A stretch of 64,000 bases of DNA from Blautia_A aquisgranensis (GTDB taxonomy: Bacteria > Bacillota > Clostridia > Lachnospirales > Lachnospiraceae). The stretch covers positions 1-64,000 of the forward strand of contig NZ_JBBMEJ010000010.1 in the NCBI RefSeq assembly GCF_040096615.1. The letters are read 5' to 3'. A program made the translations under genes and the position numbers. Shown in pieces: positions 1 to 7,622 of the stretch (the stretch's first letter is position 1; each line of letters opens with the position of its first letter). The notes under the pieces were generated by a model that ran no database searches, had not been told where the DNA came from, and was given only the letters and a program-made list of their open reading frames with translations.

Positions 1-61
1 GCATGTTTCTATTGTACCATGCTTATGTGTATTTGGAATTTCTCATTTTGGCTTGTACTAT

Positions 62-1090
62 TTATATTCTAGCAACATTCATTATAAAACTCGTTCCAAT
101 TCCTAATTCACTTTCCACTTCTATTAGGCCCCCATGAGCTTCGATAATCGCTTTTGCCAACGGCAGACCAAGCCCGATCCCCTGTGTATCCTTTGAAAAA
201 CGGCTGCGATAAAACCTTTTGAAGATATGGTGTAAATCTTCTGGATGAATTCCGCACCCGTTATCCTTTATTGTGATTTGAACAGCGGAGGGTAGTGCCG
301 TCCATTTGATGTAAATGGTATCGCCCTTTCCTGTATGGTCAAGTGCATTTTTTACAATATTGCCAATCGCTTCGCCCAACCAATCACGGTCACAGAAAAG
401 AGAAATATCATCTGCACCAGATAATACAATCTCTTTCTGTTCCTGCTTGGCACGATATGCAAAGTGTAGCTCCAAATCCTGCATCATATCCGCTACATTT
501 TCTATTTTCTTTTCAAATGCAATAGAACCAGCGTCCAACTTTGTGATTTTGAGAAGGTTTTGCACCAGCACTTCAATACGGTCCAACTCCTGCTCGGACA
601 GATTAGCAAATTCTTTCACAGATGACACTTCTATATCCTCGTCCTGAAGCAGTCCGTTATAAATGTTCAGAGCCGCCAGTGGTGTTTTCAGTTGGTGTGA
701 AATGTCGGAGATTGTATTTTTCAAAAACTCTTTCTCTCGTAACTCGTTATCTGCATGGGCATTTAACACTGCCGCTAAAGAATTGATGGAATGAAACAGT
801 CGGTACAATTCGCCCTCATTGTCACATTCAATACGGGCATTGCGATCACCATCAAGATACGCATTGATTTGTAATATCGCCTGCTCCATGATCTGATTTT
901 GTCGATTAAAATATACAAAGCAGACTGCCCATACAGCACCGCCAGCCAATAGAAAAAGGATTAGCAATAACAGAGAAAGCCGGCGATATGACAGCCATAG
1001 AAAAACCTCGGCTAAGAGAAATGTAACCCCAAAAACCAGTGAAAGCGAAAGAAATAGATTTTTGATTTCTTTATTTGCCAGTATCTTCAT
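62..1090 (-). CDS. Sensor histidine kinase, VanS-like
   Basis: Membrane sensor kinase of about 342 residues. Two N-terminal membrane segments (about residues 15-60, with almost no extracytoplasmic loop) are followed by a short HAMP-like linker. The dimerisation helix carries the phosphoacceptor in SHQLKTP (near residue 130), and the ATPase domain has an N box (GNIVKNALDHT), DNGCGI and a GLGLPLAKAI G2 box. I start it at the ATG at 1090 because a GAGGTG site lies just upstream; an in-frame start further up would overlap the regulator. It follows the response regulator by 8 bp, so the two are co-transcribed. Kinases with this minimal intramembrane layout usually sense antimicrobial peptides together with a BceAB/FtsX-type transporter. 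Such genes would lie to the left of the window, so that partner is inferred. Confidence 0.9.
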   Translation of the reverse strand: MKILANKEIKNLFLSLSLVFGVTFLLAEVFLWLSYRRLSLLLLILFLLAGGAVWAVCFVYFNRQNQIMEQAILQINAYLDGDRNARIECDNEGELYRLFHSINSLAAVLNAHADNELREKEFLKNTISDISHQLKTPLAALNIYNGLLQDEDIEVSSVKEFANLSEQELDRIEVLVQNLLKITKLDAGSIAFEKKIENVADMMQDLELHFAYRAKQEQKEIVLSGADDISLFCDRDWLGEAIGNIVKNALDHTGKGDTIYIKWTALPSAVQITIKDNGCGIHPEDLHHIFKRFYRSRFSKDTQGIGLGLPLAKAIIEAHGGLIEVESELGIGTSFIMNVARI

Positions 1091-1098
1091 TCTGCACC

Positions 1099-1785
1099 TC
1101 ACCCGATAATATTCCATTTATATCCCATACCTCGAACAGTCAGGAGCATTTGTGGTTCACTTGGATTATCCTCGATCTTCATACGAAGCCGACGCATATA
1201 GACCGTAAGGGTACTACTGTCGATATAATTCCCGTCGCAATCCCATAGCTTATCTAAAATTTGTCCCTTTGTCAGCACCATGCTTGGGTTTCTCATAAAC
1301 AGGCACAGTAGCTTGTATTCCGCGGCAGTCAAATCCAACAGCTCCCCATTTTTGAAAACCTGTCCTTGCAGCAAAAGAACTTTGATGCCATTCGAATGCA
1401 ATTCTGTGTCTGCTGCTTGAAAAGAATTTGCACGTCGAAGTAAGGCGTTAATCCTTGACACGAGAACCCCCAGTTTGAACGGTTTTGTGATATAGTCATC
1501 ACCTCCAATATCCAGCCCCATAATAATACTTGTTTCCTCATCCGAAGCCGTCAGAAAAGTAATTGGCACCTTTGATGTAAGTCGAACTCTTTTGCAAAAT
1601 TCAAAGCCAGACCCATCTGGCAGAGATACGTCCAACACCAACAAATCATATTTTCCGTCTGTCCACAATTCCTTCGCTTCTTTGAGCGTTCTGGCGATAT
1701 TTAATTCAAATCCCTGCTTTTTGAAAGCAAAAGAAAGCCCGTTAATCAGGCTTAGATCATCTTCAAGAAGTAATATATTACTCAT
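1099..1785 (-). CDS. OmpR-family response regulator, VanR-like
   Basis: Response regulator of 228 residues: a receiver domain (acidic EDD near residue 9, phosphoacceptor Asp in LVLDVSLPDGSG, conserved Lys in ITKPF) and a C-terminal winged-helix DNA-binding domain (ILDKLWD ... VYMRRLRMKIE ... VRGMGYKW). The ATG at 1785 is preferred over upstream in-frame codons because the receiver begins there (MSNILLLEDD) and a GGAAAGG site precedes it. It is cognate to the kinase immediately downstream and overlaps the small HTH gene upstream by 8 bp, so the three genes form one operon driven from the promoter near 1987-2015. Confidence 0.92.
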   Translation of the reverse strand: MSNILLLEDDLSLINGLSFAFKKQGFELNIARTLKEAKELWTDGKYDLLVLDVSLPDGSGFEFCKRVRLTSKVPITFLTASDEETSIIMGLDIGGDDYITKPFKLGVLVSRINALLRRANSFQAADTELHSNGIKVLLLQGQVFKNGELLDLTAAEYKLLCLFMRNPSMVLTKGQILDKLWDCDGNYIDSSTLTVYMRRLRMKIEDNPSEPQMLLTVRGMGYKWNIIG

Positions 1786-1966
1786 ACTTTTCTGCCTTTC
1801 CTTGTTTTGTTCGACCATCAATCGGCTTTTCCGCATCCTTTGGAATTAGCCAGATAGTTGCCATCTTCACAGCGCCGGGGATACGCCCAGCAGCGCAATA
1901 GTAATTAACTCTACGAGGTGTCACGCCCCATTTTTCGGCGGCCTCTTTTAGTGTCATATAATCCAT
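1778..1966 (-). CDS. Small HTH DNA-binding protein (excisionase/MerR-like)
   Basis: A 62-residue protein with one winged-helix/MerR-like DNA-binding unit: MTLKEAAEKWGV is the first helix-turn-helix segment, followed by RRVNYYCAAGRIPGAVK. Such proteins are found beside excisionases and in front of VanR-type regulators in clostridial mobile elements. A GGAGGTGCAG ribosome site precedes the ATG. It is the first gene of the operon with the regulator and kinase, overlapping the regulator start by 8 bp. Its role is unproven; it may be an accessory regulator of the operon. Confidence 0.75.
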   Translation of the reverse strand: MDYMTLKEAAEKWGVTPRRVNYYCAAGRIPGAVKMATIWLIPKDAEKPIDGRTKQGKAEKYE

Positions 1967-1986
1967 TCTGCACCTCCACAGAGTAC

Positions 1987-2015
1987 ATTATAGTTCTTTG
2001 TCTCGAACAATACAA
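1987..2015 (-). promoter_or_regulatory. Promoter of the HTH-regulator-kinase operon
   Basis: Read on the minus strand: TTGTAT (2010-2015), a 17-bp spacer, and TATAAT (1987-1992), about 20 bp before the ATG of the first gene. This is a good sigma-A-type match with a very short leader. Confidence 0.6.
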
Positions 2016-2130
2016 GTTTATCACCAATCGTAGCTCTATAAAATCGGCATAATCATACTGATTGTTAGGTATAATAAGGTCATTCAATCATATAAACCGG
2101 AACGATACAATATTATTGAGGTGAACGATT

Positions 2131-2487
2131 ATGCCGATTGATGATTTGACTGCTTTGGGGCAAAAAATGCGGGAAGCCCGAAAGAAAAAAGACCTGACAC
2201 AGCAGGAGCTTGCGGATCTGAGCCATGTTTCTGTAAAGCAAATCGCCAATATCGAAAAGGGGAAAATGAATCCTTCTTATTTAATTTTAAGAGCATTGGC
2301 AAAGGTTCTACACATCTTTTTAGATACGCTTATAAATCCAGATGTTTCTCTGGAGGATGAGTGTGTCAATCAGATGAAAATGCTTTATTCCAGCTGTCCG
2401 CCAGAAATGCGCGATACCCTGCTGCATCACACCCAGGAAACTACGAAAGAACTGACAGAGTTATCCAAAAAATTCGAAACGAATTGA
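2131..2487 (+). CDS. XRE-family transcriptional regulator
   Basis: A 118-residue protein with an N-terminal Cro/C1-type helix-turn-helix (residues 8-62; DLTQQELADLSHVSVKQIANIEKGKMNPS is spread over the two helices) and a C-terminal helical tail of about 55 residues, probably for dimerisation. A GAGGTG ribosome site lies 8 bp before the ATG. It is divergent from the HTH-regulator-kinase operon across a 164-bp intergenic region, so it may control that promoter or its own. Single-domain XRE proteins like this are common in integrated elements. Confidence 0.88.
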   Translation: MPIDDLTALGQKMREARKKKDLTQQELADLSHVSVKQIANIEKGKMNPSYLILRALAKVLHIFLDTLINPDVSLEDECVNQMKMLYSSCPPEMRDTLLHHTQETTKELTELSKKFETN

Positions 2488-2586
2488 ACCAATGAGTAAA
2501 GTTTAGCCTTTCCTCCTTGTCATTTTCACTCTTTCTAATCTCTGCTTCTGATCGGTTTTCTTTCATAACTTGTTATCCATACATCA

Positions 2587-2925
2587 TCATTTCCAGGAGT
2601 TTTGATTCAAACGGTTCTGAAGCCAGATATATGTGCTGTGTTTGGTCATATAACCATTTTTCCAGATTGCATCCAAAGCTCTGTGTGCTTCGATACGCTT
2701 ATTACGCAGATTGCTGTCAGCCATGGTTCCCATAGGACGCATACTCTTTTTGTGTACCCCAATGTATGAATCACAGGAAGGATAGCCGCTGCATACATAC
2801 AGGTATTTTTCCGGATCCAGGTTGTTATCCCCATAGACATAGGCTGCAGGCCTAAGTACCCCGGGTCTTTTGCAATATGGACAGTACAAGGTTTCCCTCA
2901 TCTGTTTTTTCTTCTTTTTTGCCAT
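2587..2925 (-). CDS. DUF3268-type zinc-finger protein
   Basis: A 112-residue basic protein. After the start (MAKKKKKQ) it has a CPYC pair (residues 15-18) and a second Cys pair in YVCSGYPSCDSYIGVH, the pattern of the zinc-finger family found in conjugative and phage DNA of Firmicutes. The C-terminal half (MADSNLRNKRIEAHRALDAIW) is helical. An AAAGGAG ribosome site precedes the ATG. It lies downstream of the S1-like gene in the same orientation. The molecular function is unknown; nucleic-acid binding is the reasonable guess. Confidence 0.75.
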   Translation of the reverse strand: MAKKKKKQMRETLYCPYCKRPGVLRPAAYVYGDNNLDPEKYLYVCSGYPSCDSYIGVHKKSMRPMGTMADSNLRNKRIEAHRALDAIWKNGYMTKHSTYIWLQNRLNQNSWK

Positions 2926-3016
2926 CTGACGTCACTCCTTTCCATCTTTATCTCCGATGTTAAAGAATTCTCTTCTTCTGTGTCAACAGAATTCTTTGAA
3001 AATCATAAAAACATTT

Positions 3017-3979
3017 TCAGGAAGCTCTTTTGATAAGCCTTGTGATAATGCCTTCTGCCACTTCATAGTTGTCGTTGATGCGGGTCACCACAAATCCGAT
3101 CTTATCTTTCTTTCCCGGAAGTGCGGACATATTGCAGGAATGTGCCACGGCATTGACTCCGATATCAAGGCGGATAAAATAGGTTCCCTTATAGACTTCC
3201 GTAATGATCCCTGTATATTTTCCCTGTTTATGGCATTTCCGGAGGTTATCTTTATTGATATTGGCTGTCGGACTCTTTGCATCCACTTCTATAATGATCT
3301 GGTCAACAGAGCTTGCTTCCACCTTATTGACCATGACCAGCACCAGATCACCTACCTGGAATTTTTCTCCGGCATCTACCATCCACTCCCAGGCCATGTC
3401 TCTGGCCCGGACAGATACTTCTACACCAAAGACTTCCAGGCGGACTGCTTTGGGAGCTACCGCGATCACCCTTGCTTCTACGATCCTGTCTTCATAGAGC
3501 ATTGGTTTTTCTGTATCTTCCCCAAGGTAAAAAGTCTGCCTCTTTTTAAGCATTGCATCTTTTCTGGATGCTACAACACTCCGGCTCTTGTTATCCAGAT
3601 CTTTGATGATGAAATCAATGTCACAGCCGAGCATGTTGTTAGCAATACGGACCTGACGGTTTAAGGTATCCGCGTTTTCACGCCCGTCTCCCTGAAGGTT
3701 GATCATCATTTCATTCATTGGGATAATGATCCGGAAACCATTAAAGTATGTAACAGCAACCATCCATCCACTCTCCAGTTTTTCAATGCCCCCAAGCTGG
3801 CCCGTCAGGATCTTTCTGGTACGATGTGCATTCAAAAGCTGATGCCATCTGGCTTCTTCCTGTTCCTCCATGCTTTCAACCTGCGCGTCTACATCGATTG
3901 TCAAAACACCATCGTAGACTGCACGCGGAACATCTTTTTCCTCGTTTCCCGCCAAAACTGTTTTTTTGGTATCCTCCAT
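3017..3979 (-). CDS. S1-domain-like RNA-binding protein of an integrated element
   Basis: A protein of 320 residues. Residues about 55-150 form an S1-like beta module (MVAVTYFNGFRIIIPMNEM), a central part (ARVIAVAPKAVRLEVFGVEVSVRAR) looks like a second barrel, and a third is near the C-terminus (GIITEVYKGTYFIRLDIGVNAVAHSC). Tandem OB/S1 barrels suggest RNA or ssDNA binding. The ATG at 3979 is chosen because AGGAGGAAG precedes it and the protein proper begins with MEDTKK; the open frame runs upstream through the leader region only by chance. Expression is probably attenuated (see leader at 4000-4107). Family membership is inferred from the motif pattern. Confidence 0.7.
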   Translation of the reverse strand: MEDTKKTVLAGNEEKDVPRAVYDGVLTIDVDAQVESMEEQEEARWHQLLNAHRTRKILTGQLGGIEKLESGWMVAVTYFNGFRIIIPMNEMMINLQGDGRENADTLNRQVRIANNMLGCDIDFIIKDLDNKSRSVVASRKDAMLKKRQTFYLGEDTEKPMLYEDRIVEARVIAVAPKAVRLEVFGVEVSVRARDMAWEWMVDAGEKFQVGDLVLVMVNKVEASSVDQIIIEVDAKSPTANINKDNLRKCHKQGKYTGIITEVYKGTYFIRLDIGVNAVAHSCNMSALPGKKDKIGFVVTRINDNYEVAEGIITRLIKRAS

Positions 3980-3999
3980 ATACTTCCTCCTGTTCTTAT

Positions 4000-4107
4000 T
4001 TATTTTTGTCTTCTCTGCTCCATCCAGAAAACTCCTTTTCCTCCGGTACTCAGGAAAGACAAAAGAAGACACAAAAAAAGCAGCCCGTTTAAAGCTGCTT
4101 TCTTCAT
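4000..4107 (-). CDS. Putative 35-residue leader peptide
   Basis: A short ORF in the transcript leader of the S1-like gene. It begins MKKAALNGLLFL, is hydrophobic in the middle, and stops 20 bp before the downstream ATG. AAGAAGG lies just before its ATG. Its first ten codons are the terminator hairpin at 4069-4103, so a ribosome translating it would disrupt the hairpin. No protein function is implied; a cis-acting role is inferred from the layout. Confidence 0.5.
   Translation of the reverse strand: MKKAALNGLLFLCLLLSFLSTGGKGVFWMEQRRQK
4069..4103 (-). terminator. Attenuator hairpin before the S1-like gene
   Basis: On the minus strand an AAAGCAGC / GCTGCTTT stem with a 9-nt loop is followed by a run of T. 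It lies about 20 bp after the predicted transcription start and well before the S1-like gene, so it must act within the leader and not at the end of a gene. Confidence 0.65.
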
Positions 4108-4127
4108 GCCTTCTTTTTACAGATACC

Positions 4128-4156
4128 ATTCTATAATACATGGAATTCTATGTCAA
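4128..4156 (-). promoter_or_regulatory. Strong promoter of the S1-like gene
   Basis: Minus strand: perfect TTGACA (4151-4156), 17-bp spacer, TAGAAT (4128-4133). Transcription would begin near 4121, just ahead of the leader ORF and attenuator. Confidence 0.7.
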
Positions 4157-4276
4157 TATTACCTCGATTGCAATAGTGTCGCATATTGATTCCTTTTATC
4201 GAAGCGGTAAGGGCTACCGCGTTTTGGCGTACCACTATCAAGGTCGTCGCGTTTCACGACACCCTTTTGCATACAG

Positions 4277-4310
4277 AAAAACCGCCGTACAGGTTTCCCC
4301 ATACGGCGGC
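4277..4310 (-). terminator. Terminator of the toxin-antitoxin operon
   Basis: Minus strand: 8-bp GC-rich stem (CCGCCGTA / TACGGCGG) followed by five T residues, starting 8 bp beyond the toxin stop codon. Confidence 0.8.
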
Positions 4311-4317
4311 AGAATGT

Positions 4318-4608
4318 TTATTTGCCGAACAAGTCGCTGTGTGTACCGGTGCGGGCCAGCGTCAGCACCAGAACATCATCCTCTATGCGGTAGACAAGCA
4401 GCCAGTCCGGGAGAATATGACATTCCCGATGACCTGCCCAATCGCCGGACAGATCATGGTCGCGGTTCTTATCTGGCAGCGGTTCGCCCATTGCCAGCAT
4501 TGCTACGACCTGCTCCAGCAGCTCGATCTTCAAGCCACGCTTTATGGCTCGTTTGTAGTCTTTTTTGAAACTGGTCGTGTACTTGACGGTATATTTGGTT
4601 TCTTTCAT
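4318..4608 (-). CDS. YafQ-type mRNA interferase toxin
   Basis: A 96-residue basic protein of the RelE/YafQ family. It begins KYTVKYTTSFKKDYKRAIKRG, and the C-terminal half contains the family pattern DHDLSGDWAGHRECHILPDWLLVYRI followed by LTLARTGTHSDLFGK, including the His and Asp/Phe residues typical of the YafQ active site. Known members cut ribosome-bound mRNA. The start overlaps the antitoxin stop (ATGA), so the pair is translationally coupled. It is of normal length and appears intact. Confidence 0.9.
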   Translation of the reverse strand: MKETKYTVKYTTSFKKDYKRAIKRGLKIELLEQVVAMLAMGEPLPDKNRDHDLSGDWAGHRECHILPDWLLVYRIEDDVLVLTLARTGTHSDLFGK

Positions 4609-4883
4609 CTTTTCAGGTCAGCAAACAACTCGTCAAGGTCATTGAAGCCCTTTACAGACGGGTCTTTTGCAATCCTTTCCGCTTCCAGCATGGCAGCAAC
4701 CGTTTCTTTGTTCGGCTGTTCCAGCCTTATTTCAAAGGGAATGCCGCCTTCACGAAGCGACTGGCGCACAAAGATGTTAAACGCCGTAGTCAGGTTCATG
4801 CCAAGTTCAGTAAACAGTGCGTCCGCCTGCGCTTTCAAATCTGCGTCCATGCGGATACTGATGTTTGTGGTATTTCTAGCCAT
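4605..4883 (-). CDS. DinJ/RelB-type antitoxin
   Basis: A 92-residue antitoxin. The N-terminus (MARNTTNISIRMDADLKAQADALFTELGM in segments) is the ribbon-helix-helix DNA-binding and dimerisation unit of RelB/DinJ proteins, followed by the usual LTTAFNIFVRQSLREGGIPFE segment and an acidic toxin-binding tail (GFNDLDELFADLKR). I start at 4883, where AAAGGGG precedes the ATG; the longer frame adds residues unlike the family. It is the first gene of the pair, and the repeated boxes at 4924-4954 are the likely autorepression operator. Confidence 0.9.
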   Translation of the reverse strand: MARNTTNISIRMDADLKAQADALFTELGMNLTTAFNIFVRQSLREGGIPFEIRLEQPNKETVAAMLEAERIAKDPSVKGFNDLDELFADLKR

Positions 4884-4912
4884 ACGATCAACCCCTTTCT
4901 GCTGGCAATTAT

Positions 4913-4954
4913 AGTATATGCCATTTGCACGAAGAAAACAATACTTTGCACGAA
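4913..4954 (-). promoter_or_regulatory. Antitoxin promoter with two operator repeats
   Basis: Minus strand: TTGTTT (4936-4941), 17-bp spacer, TATACT (4913-4918). The 10-bp word TTTGCACGAA (plus-strand reading) occurs twice, at 4924-4933 inside the spacer and at 4945-4954 just upstream of the -35. The copies are 21 bp apart, two helical turns, which suits cooperative binding of ribbon-helix-helix dimers. Confidence 0.65.
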
Positions 4955-5058
4955 TATTTAACAATAAATTTATTCAATGAGGTTAGCTGCACTATGAAGC
5001 CTGTATAACAGAAGGATTTGGTGGTGATAATAATTGCCTGATTCCTGTGGCCTTTTAG

Positions 5059-5316
5059 TTATTTGTAGTCCCTTCCTGCCCGCCTCATAGCAAGCTCCAT
5101 CTCATATATATTTGTTTCATTGTAGAGTTTTTCTTTTTGCCCGCCAAGCTTAATTGTCCGCAAATAAGATAACCGGGTATTTTGCGTATTTTTGATATAA
5201 GTAGATTTTATATAGCAATTCTCAGGATTCACAGTCGTATAAAGCAGAGCATCGTTTTCAAGGATTTCCAATGGGCGTAAGTTATGTGATGTAAAGATCA
5301 ATTGTCCTTTAGCTTT
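5059..5316 (-). pseudogene. C-terminal fragment of an AAA-type ATPase
   Basis: About 85 codons remain of a much larger ATPase. The fragment starts inside the family's last core motif (GQLIFTSHNLRPLEIL, the switch His of ABC/OLD-like AAA ATPases) and continues to a plausible natural end (GGQKEKLYNETNIYEMELAMRRAG). No Walker A or B is left. Its 5' boundary coincides with the end of the HTH gene next to it, so a deletion has joined two different genes. Assignment rests on the motif pattern. Confidence 0.6.
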
Positions 5317-5319
5317 ATG

Positions 5320-5520
5320 CTATCGGTCAAGCCGAAACTTAAACAGGCTTTCAATCAGCTTTGTTCTGATGTAGTCCTCCATATCAGAGTTATAATAACC
5401 GTTCATCTTAGAGAAATAGCGGATATATCCGGTGTAACGGTCAAGGACGGCTTTTACCGCTTCCGGGTCGCCCTCATGTGCCTCTATAATCGTGTCATAG
5501 GGGAGAAGCCGGTTACTCAT
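5320..5520 (-). CDS. HTH protein of Tn916-type elements (Orf8-like)
   Basis: A 66-residue protein (MSNRLLPYDTIIEAHEGDPEAV ... YIRTKLIESLFKFRLDR) matching the small helix-turn-helix protein that follows the sigma-like Orf7 in Tn916-type conjugative transposons. Its ATG overlaps the 3' end of the sigma-like gene by 8 bp, the arrangement expected for these elements. The xis and int genes that should follow are absent, replaced by the ATPase fragment, so the element is truncated here. Confidence 0.75.
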   Translation of the reverse strand: MSNRLLPYDTIIEAHEGDPEAVKAVLDRYTGYIRYFSKMNGYYNSDMEDYIRTKLIESLFKFRLDR

Positions 5521-5956
5521 GGGACAACACCTCCATTTCCTCCTTCAGCCGCTTCAAGGCAAGCTGGATATGCCGCCCGATTGTGCTGCGTGTCCAGCCG
5601 CTTTGTTCTCCGATTTCTTTCTGCGTCAAGTGCTGGAAGTAATACAAAAAGATTTCCTCCTGCGTCTGTTCCGGCAGCCGGGCAAGAGCCGCTGCAAGGG
5701 AACGGCTGTCTAAAAGTATCGTCTGCCCCCGGACAGAGAACAGATAAGTTTCGCCATAGTCCGGCACTTAGAAATACTCGTCTGTGGTGCTTAGCGGGAC
5801 AAACTTTTCTTCGGTCAAATATTCAAGGGAGATTTCCCGTTTCCACCTTGCCGCCAACATACGGGCAGCGTCAAAGGACGCATGACGAATAACAATCCGA
5901 CAATAGGTATCATGGGTATAGCGGATATGTTCTTGATAGGCTTCCTGTTCGGTCAT
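5513..5956 (-). pseudogene. Tn916 Orf7-like sigma factor, in-frame stop
   Basis: A small sigma-70-like factor of about 147 codons. The first part runs MTEQEAYQEHIRYTHDTYC to TTDEYF; the second part is VPDYGETYLFSVRGQTILLD to the region-4 helix-turn-helix (LTQKEIGEQSGWTRSTIGRHIQLALKRL). Between them, in the same reading frame, is a TAA at 5768-5770, where related proteins carry a charged residue. An AAGGGGGAG site precedes the ATG at 5956. Either the gene is dead, or the downstream half is re-initiated at the GTG directly after the stop; the first is more likely. Confidence 0.8.
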
Positions 5957-6113
5957 GGAAACTCCCCCTTTCTTCGACGTCAGCACTTTTTGCTGTCGCC
6001 CCTTGATTACCCACCAGCAGGGACAGACGGGGCTGTCAACGGTGGGCACCGCCCATTCACTTGCCGTTGACTGGCTCGGCTGGGTTTGATATTTTTGAAT
6101 GGTAATTGCAGAT

Positions 6114-6746
6114 TTAATTCTTGCGACTATATCCAATGGTGCTTATTATGAGGGAAATTCCAAAAATCAAAATTGCCGCTATCCCTGTGATTAGCACATA
6201 TGAATGAACAGAATTTACCATAGTAGCCATTCCCGGCCCATCTTCAAAATATTTTACAAAGTAAAACATTGGAATTACCACAATCAATCCCATAGTTTGC
6301 GCAGAACGAAAACCAAACCAATAAGTTAATGGCAAGCAAATTCCTGTCCATAATAATGGGATAATAATTGCTGCTGCAATCGAAAATAACCAGATAAGCA
6401 TATCAAAGTTTTGAAAAATTATGCTGGATAAACTATTGAACGCAATGCTTCCCAAAATGCTGATTGCAACAGTATATATTACGGAAACATATTTACTTGC
6501 AACAACAGTAAAATTGCTTATCGGCATAGCTAATTGATATTTTTTCCAGCTTGCCTTTTCATCACTTGCGAAACTCATAATATTTTGCATACCGATTGTC
6601 ATGGCAAACATAACGGAAGCAAATAAGCCAGCATAAATTCCAGCATTGAAAATAAGCAGAACAATAGCTGCTGCTGCAATCAGAATAAGTTTCTTATCAA
6701 TACTCTTGAAGAAAATGGATATGTCTTTATATATCAATCCTCGCAT
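6114..6746 (-). CDS. ABC-2 type permease
   Basis: A 210-residue integral membrane protein with six predicted membrane segments (about residues 20-45, 50-70, 85-110, 125-155, 160-175, 185-205) and the short cytosolic N-terminus (MRGLIYKDISIFFKSIDKK) typical of small ABC-2 permeases. It overlaps the ATPase gene by 20 bp. With the GntR regulator it forms a YtrA-type regulator-ATPase-permease operon; such systems usually respond to cell-wall-active compounds. Because the partner ATPase is frameshifted, this transporter may not work in its present state. Confidence 0.85.
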   Translation of the reverse strand: MRGLIYKDISIFFKSIDKKLILIAAAAIVLLIFNAGIYAGLFASVMFAMTIGMQNIMSFASDEKASWKKYQLAMPISNFTVVASKYVSVIYTVAISILGSIAFNSLSSIIFQNFDMLIWLFSIAAAIIIPLLWTGICLPLTYWFGFRSAQTMGLIVVIPMFYFVKYFEDGPGMATMVNSVHSYVLITGIAAILIFGISLIISTIGYSRKN

Positions 6747-7607
6747 GATGTACCTCCTTTACATAGAAAAGCATAATATCTTCTAATGTGGCATTATCCA
6801 CAATGATGTTTTTGTATTTTCGTTTGAATGCATCTTTGTCATGAACAAGACACTCCACGCTCATATTTGTAGTTCGGTGTATGATATAATCATCAGCGGA
6901 AAGCTGTGCAAATTTTTCTTTTCCGCACTTTGCCACGCCATAATTATAAACAAGATTATCTTTCTGTTCCTCGAAAATGATTTTTCCCTGATGAATTAAA
7001 ATCACATAGTCTGCAATTTTTTGTATGTCCGAAGTGATATGCGATGAAAAGAAGATAGAGCAATCTTCATCTTGGATAAATTCCAAAAATAGGTCTAACA
7101 CTTCATCACGCACAACGGGGTCAAGACCCGTTGTCGCTTCGTCTAAAATCAACAGTTTAGGTCTATGTGCCATAGCGCAGATAATGGAAAGTTTCATCTT
7201 CATTCCTTTTGAAAAAGCACCAATCATTTTCTTGGTTGGGATTTTGAATTTTTTCAAGTATTGCAAAAAGAGGTTACTATCCCATGTCTTATAAATGCCT
7301 TTCAAGATTTTTTCAATATCTGTGGCTGTAAACACATCATGAAAATTACATTCATCAAAAACAACGCCAATATTTTCTTTGACTGTTGGAATTGTGTGGT
7401 CTATTCCAAAGACCTGTATCTGTCCGCTATCTTTGTTTAGTTCATTTAATATCAGATTGATAGTAGTGCTTTTTCCTGCACCATTCTCGCCAATAAAGCC
7501 TACAATCCTACCTTTTGGGACTTTGAACGAAACATTGTCCAAAGAAAATCCCTAGAAAATCCCTCAAATTGCTTGCATAAATTCTGCACCAAAATGTTAT
7601 TATCCAT
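6727..7607 (-). pseudogene. ABC transporter ATPase, frameshifted by an 11-bp duplication
   Basis: The ATPase has Walker A (GENGAGKST), signature (AFSKGMKMKLS), Walker B (LLILDEATTGLD) and switch His (SSHITSD), all in one frame from 7542. The true start is the ATG at 7607 with GAGGTGACAG before it (MDNNILVQNLCKQFEGFS), but the unit AGGGATTTTCT occurs twice in tandem at about 7543-7564 (minus-strand reading). Removing one copy joins the start to SLDNVSF and restores a normal protein. As it stands, translation from the proper start shifts frame after about 18 codons. The rest looks under selection, so the duplication seems recent. Confidence 0.85.
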
Positions 7608-7622
7608 GCCTGTCACCTCTCG

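Larger units (their letters stand above)
2587..6113. mobile_element. Remnant of a Tn916-like conjugative element
   Basis: The zinc-finger protein, S1-like protein with attenuated leader, toxin-antitoxin pair, ATPase fragment and the Orf7/Orf8 pair are all gene types found in Firmicute conjugative transposons. No relaxase, coupling protein, T4SS genes, integrase or clear ends are present, so this is a decayed or rearranged remnant. The boundaries are approximate; 5957-6113 is the leader upstream of the sigma-like gene and holds no ORF I support. Confidence 0.45.
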
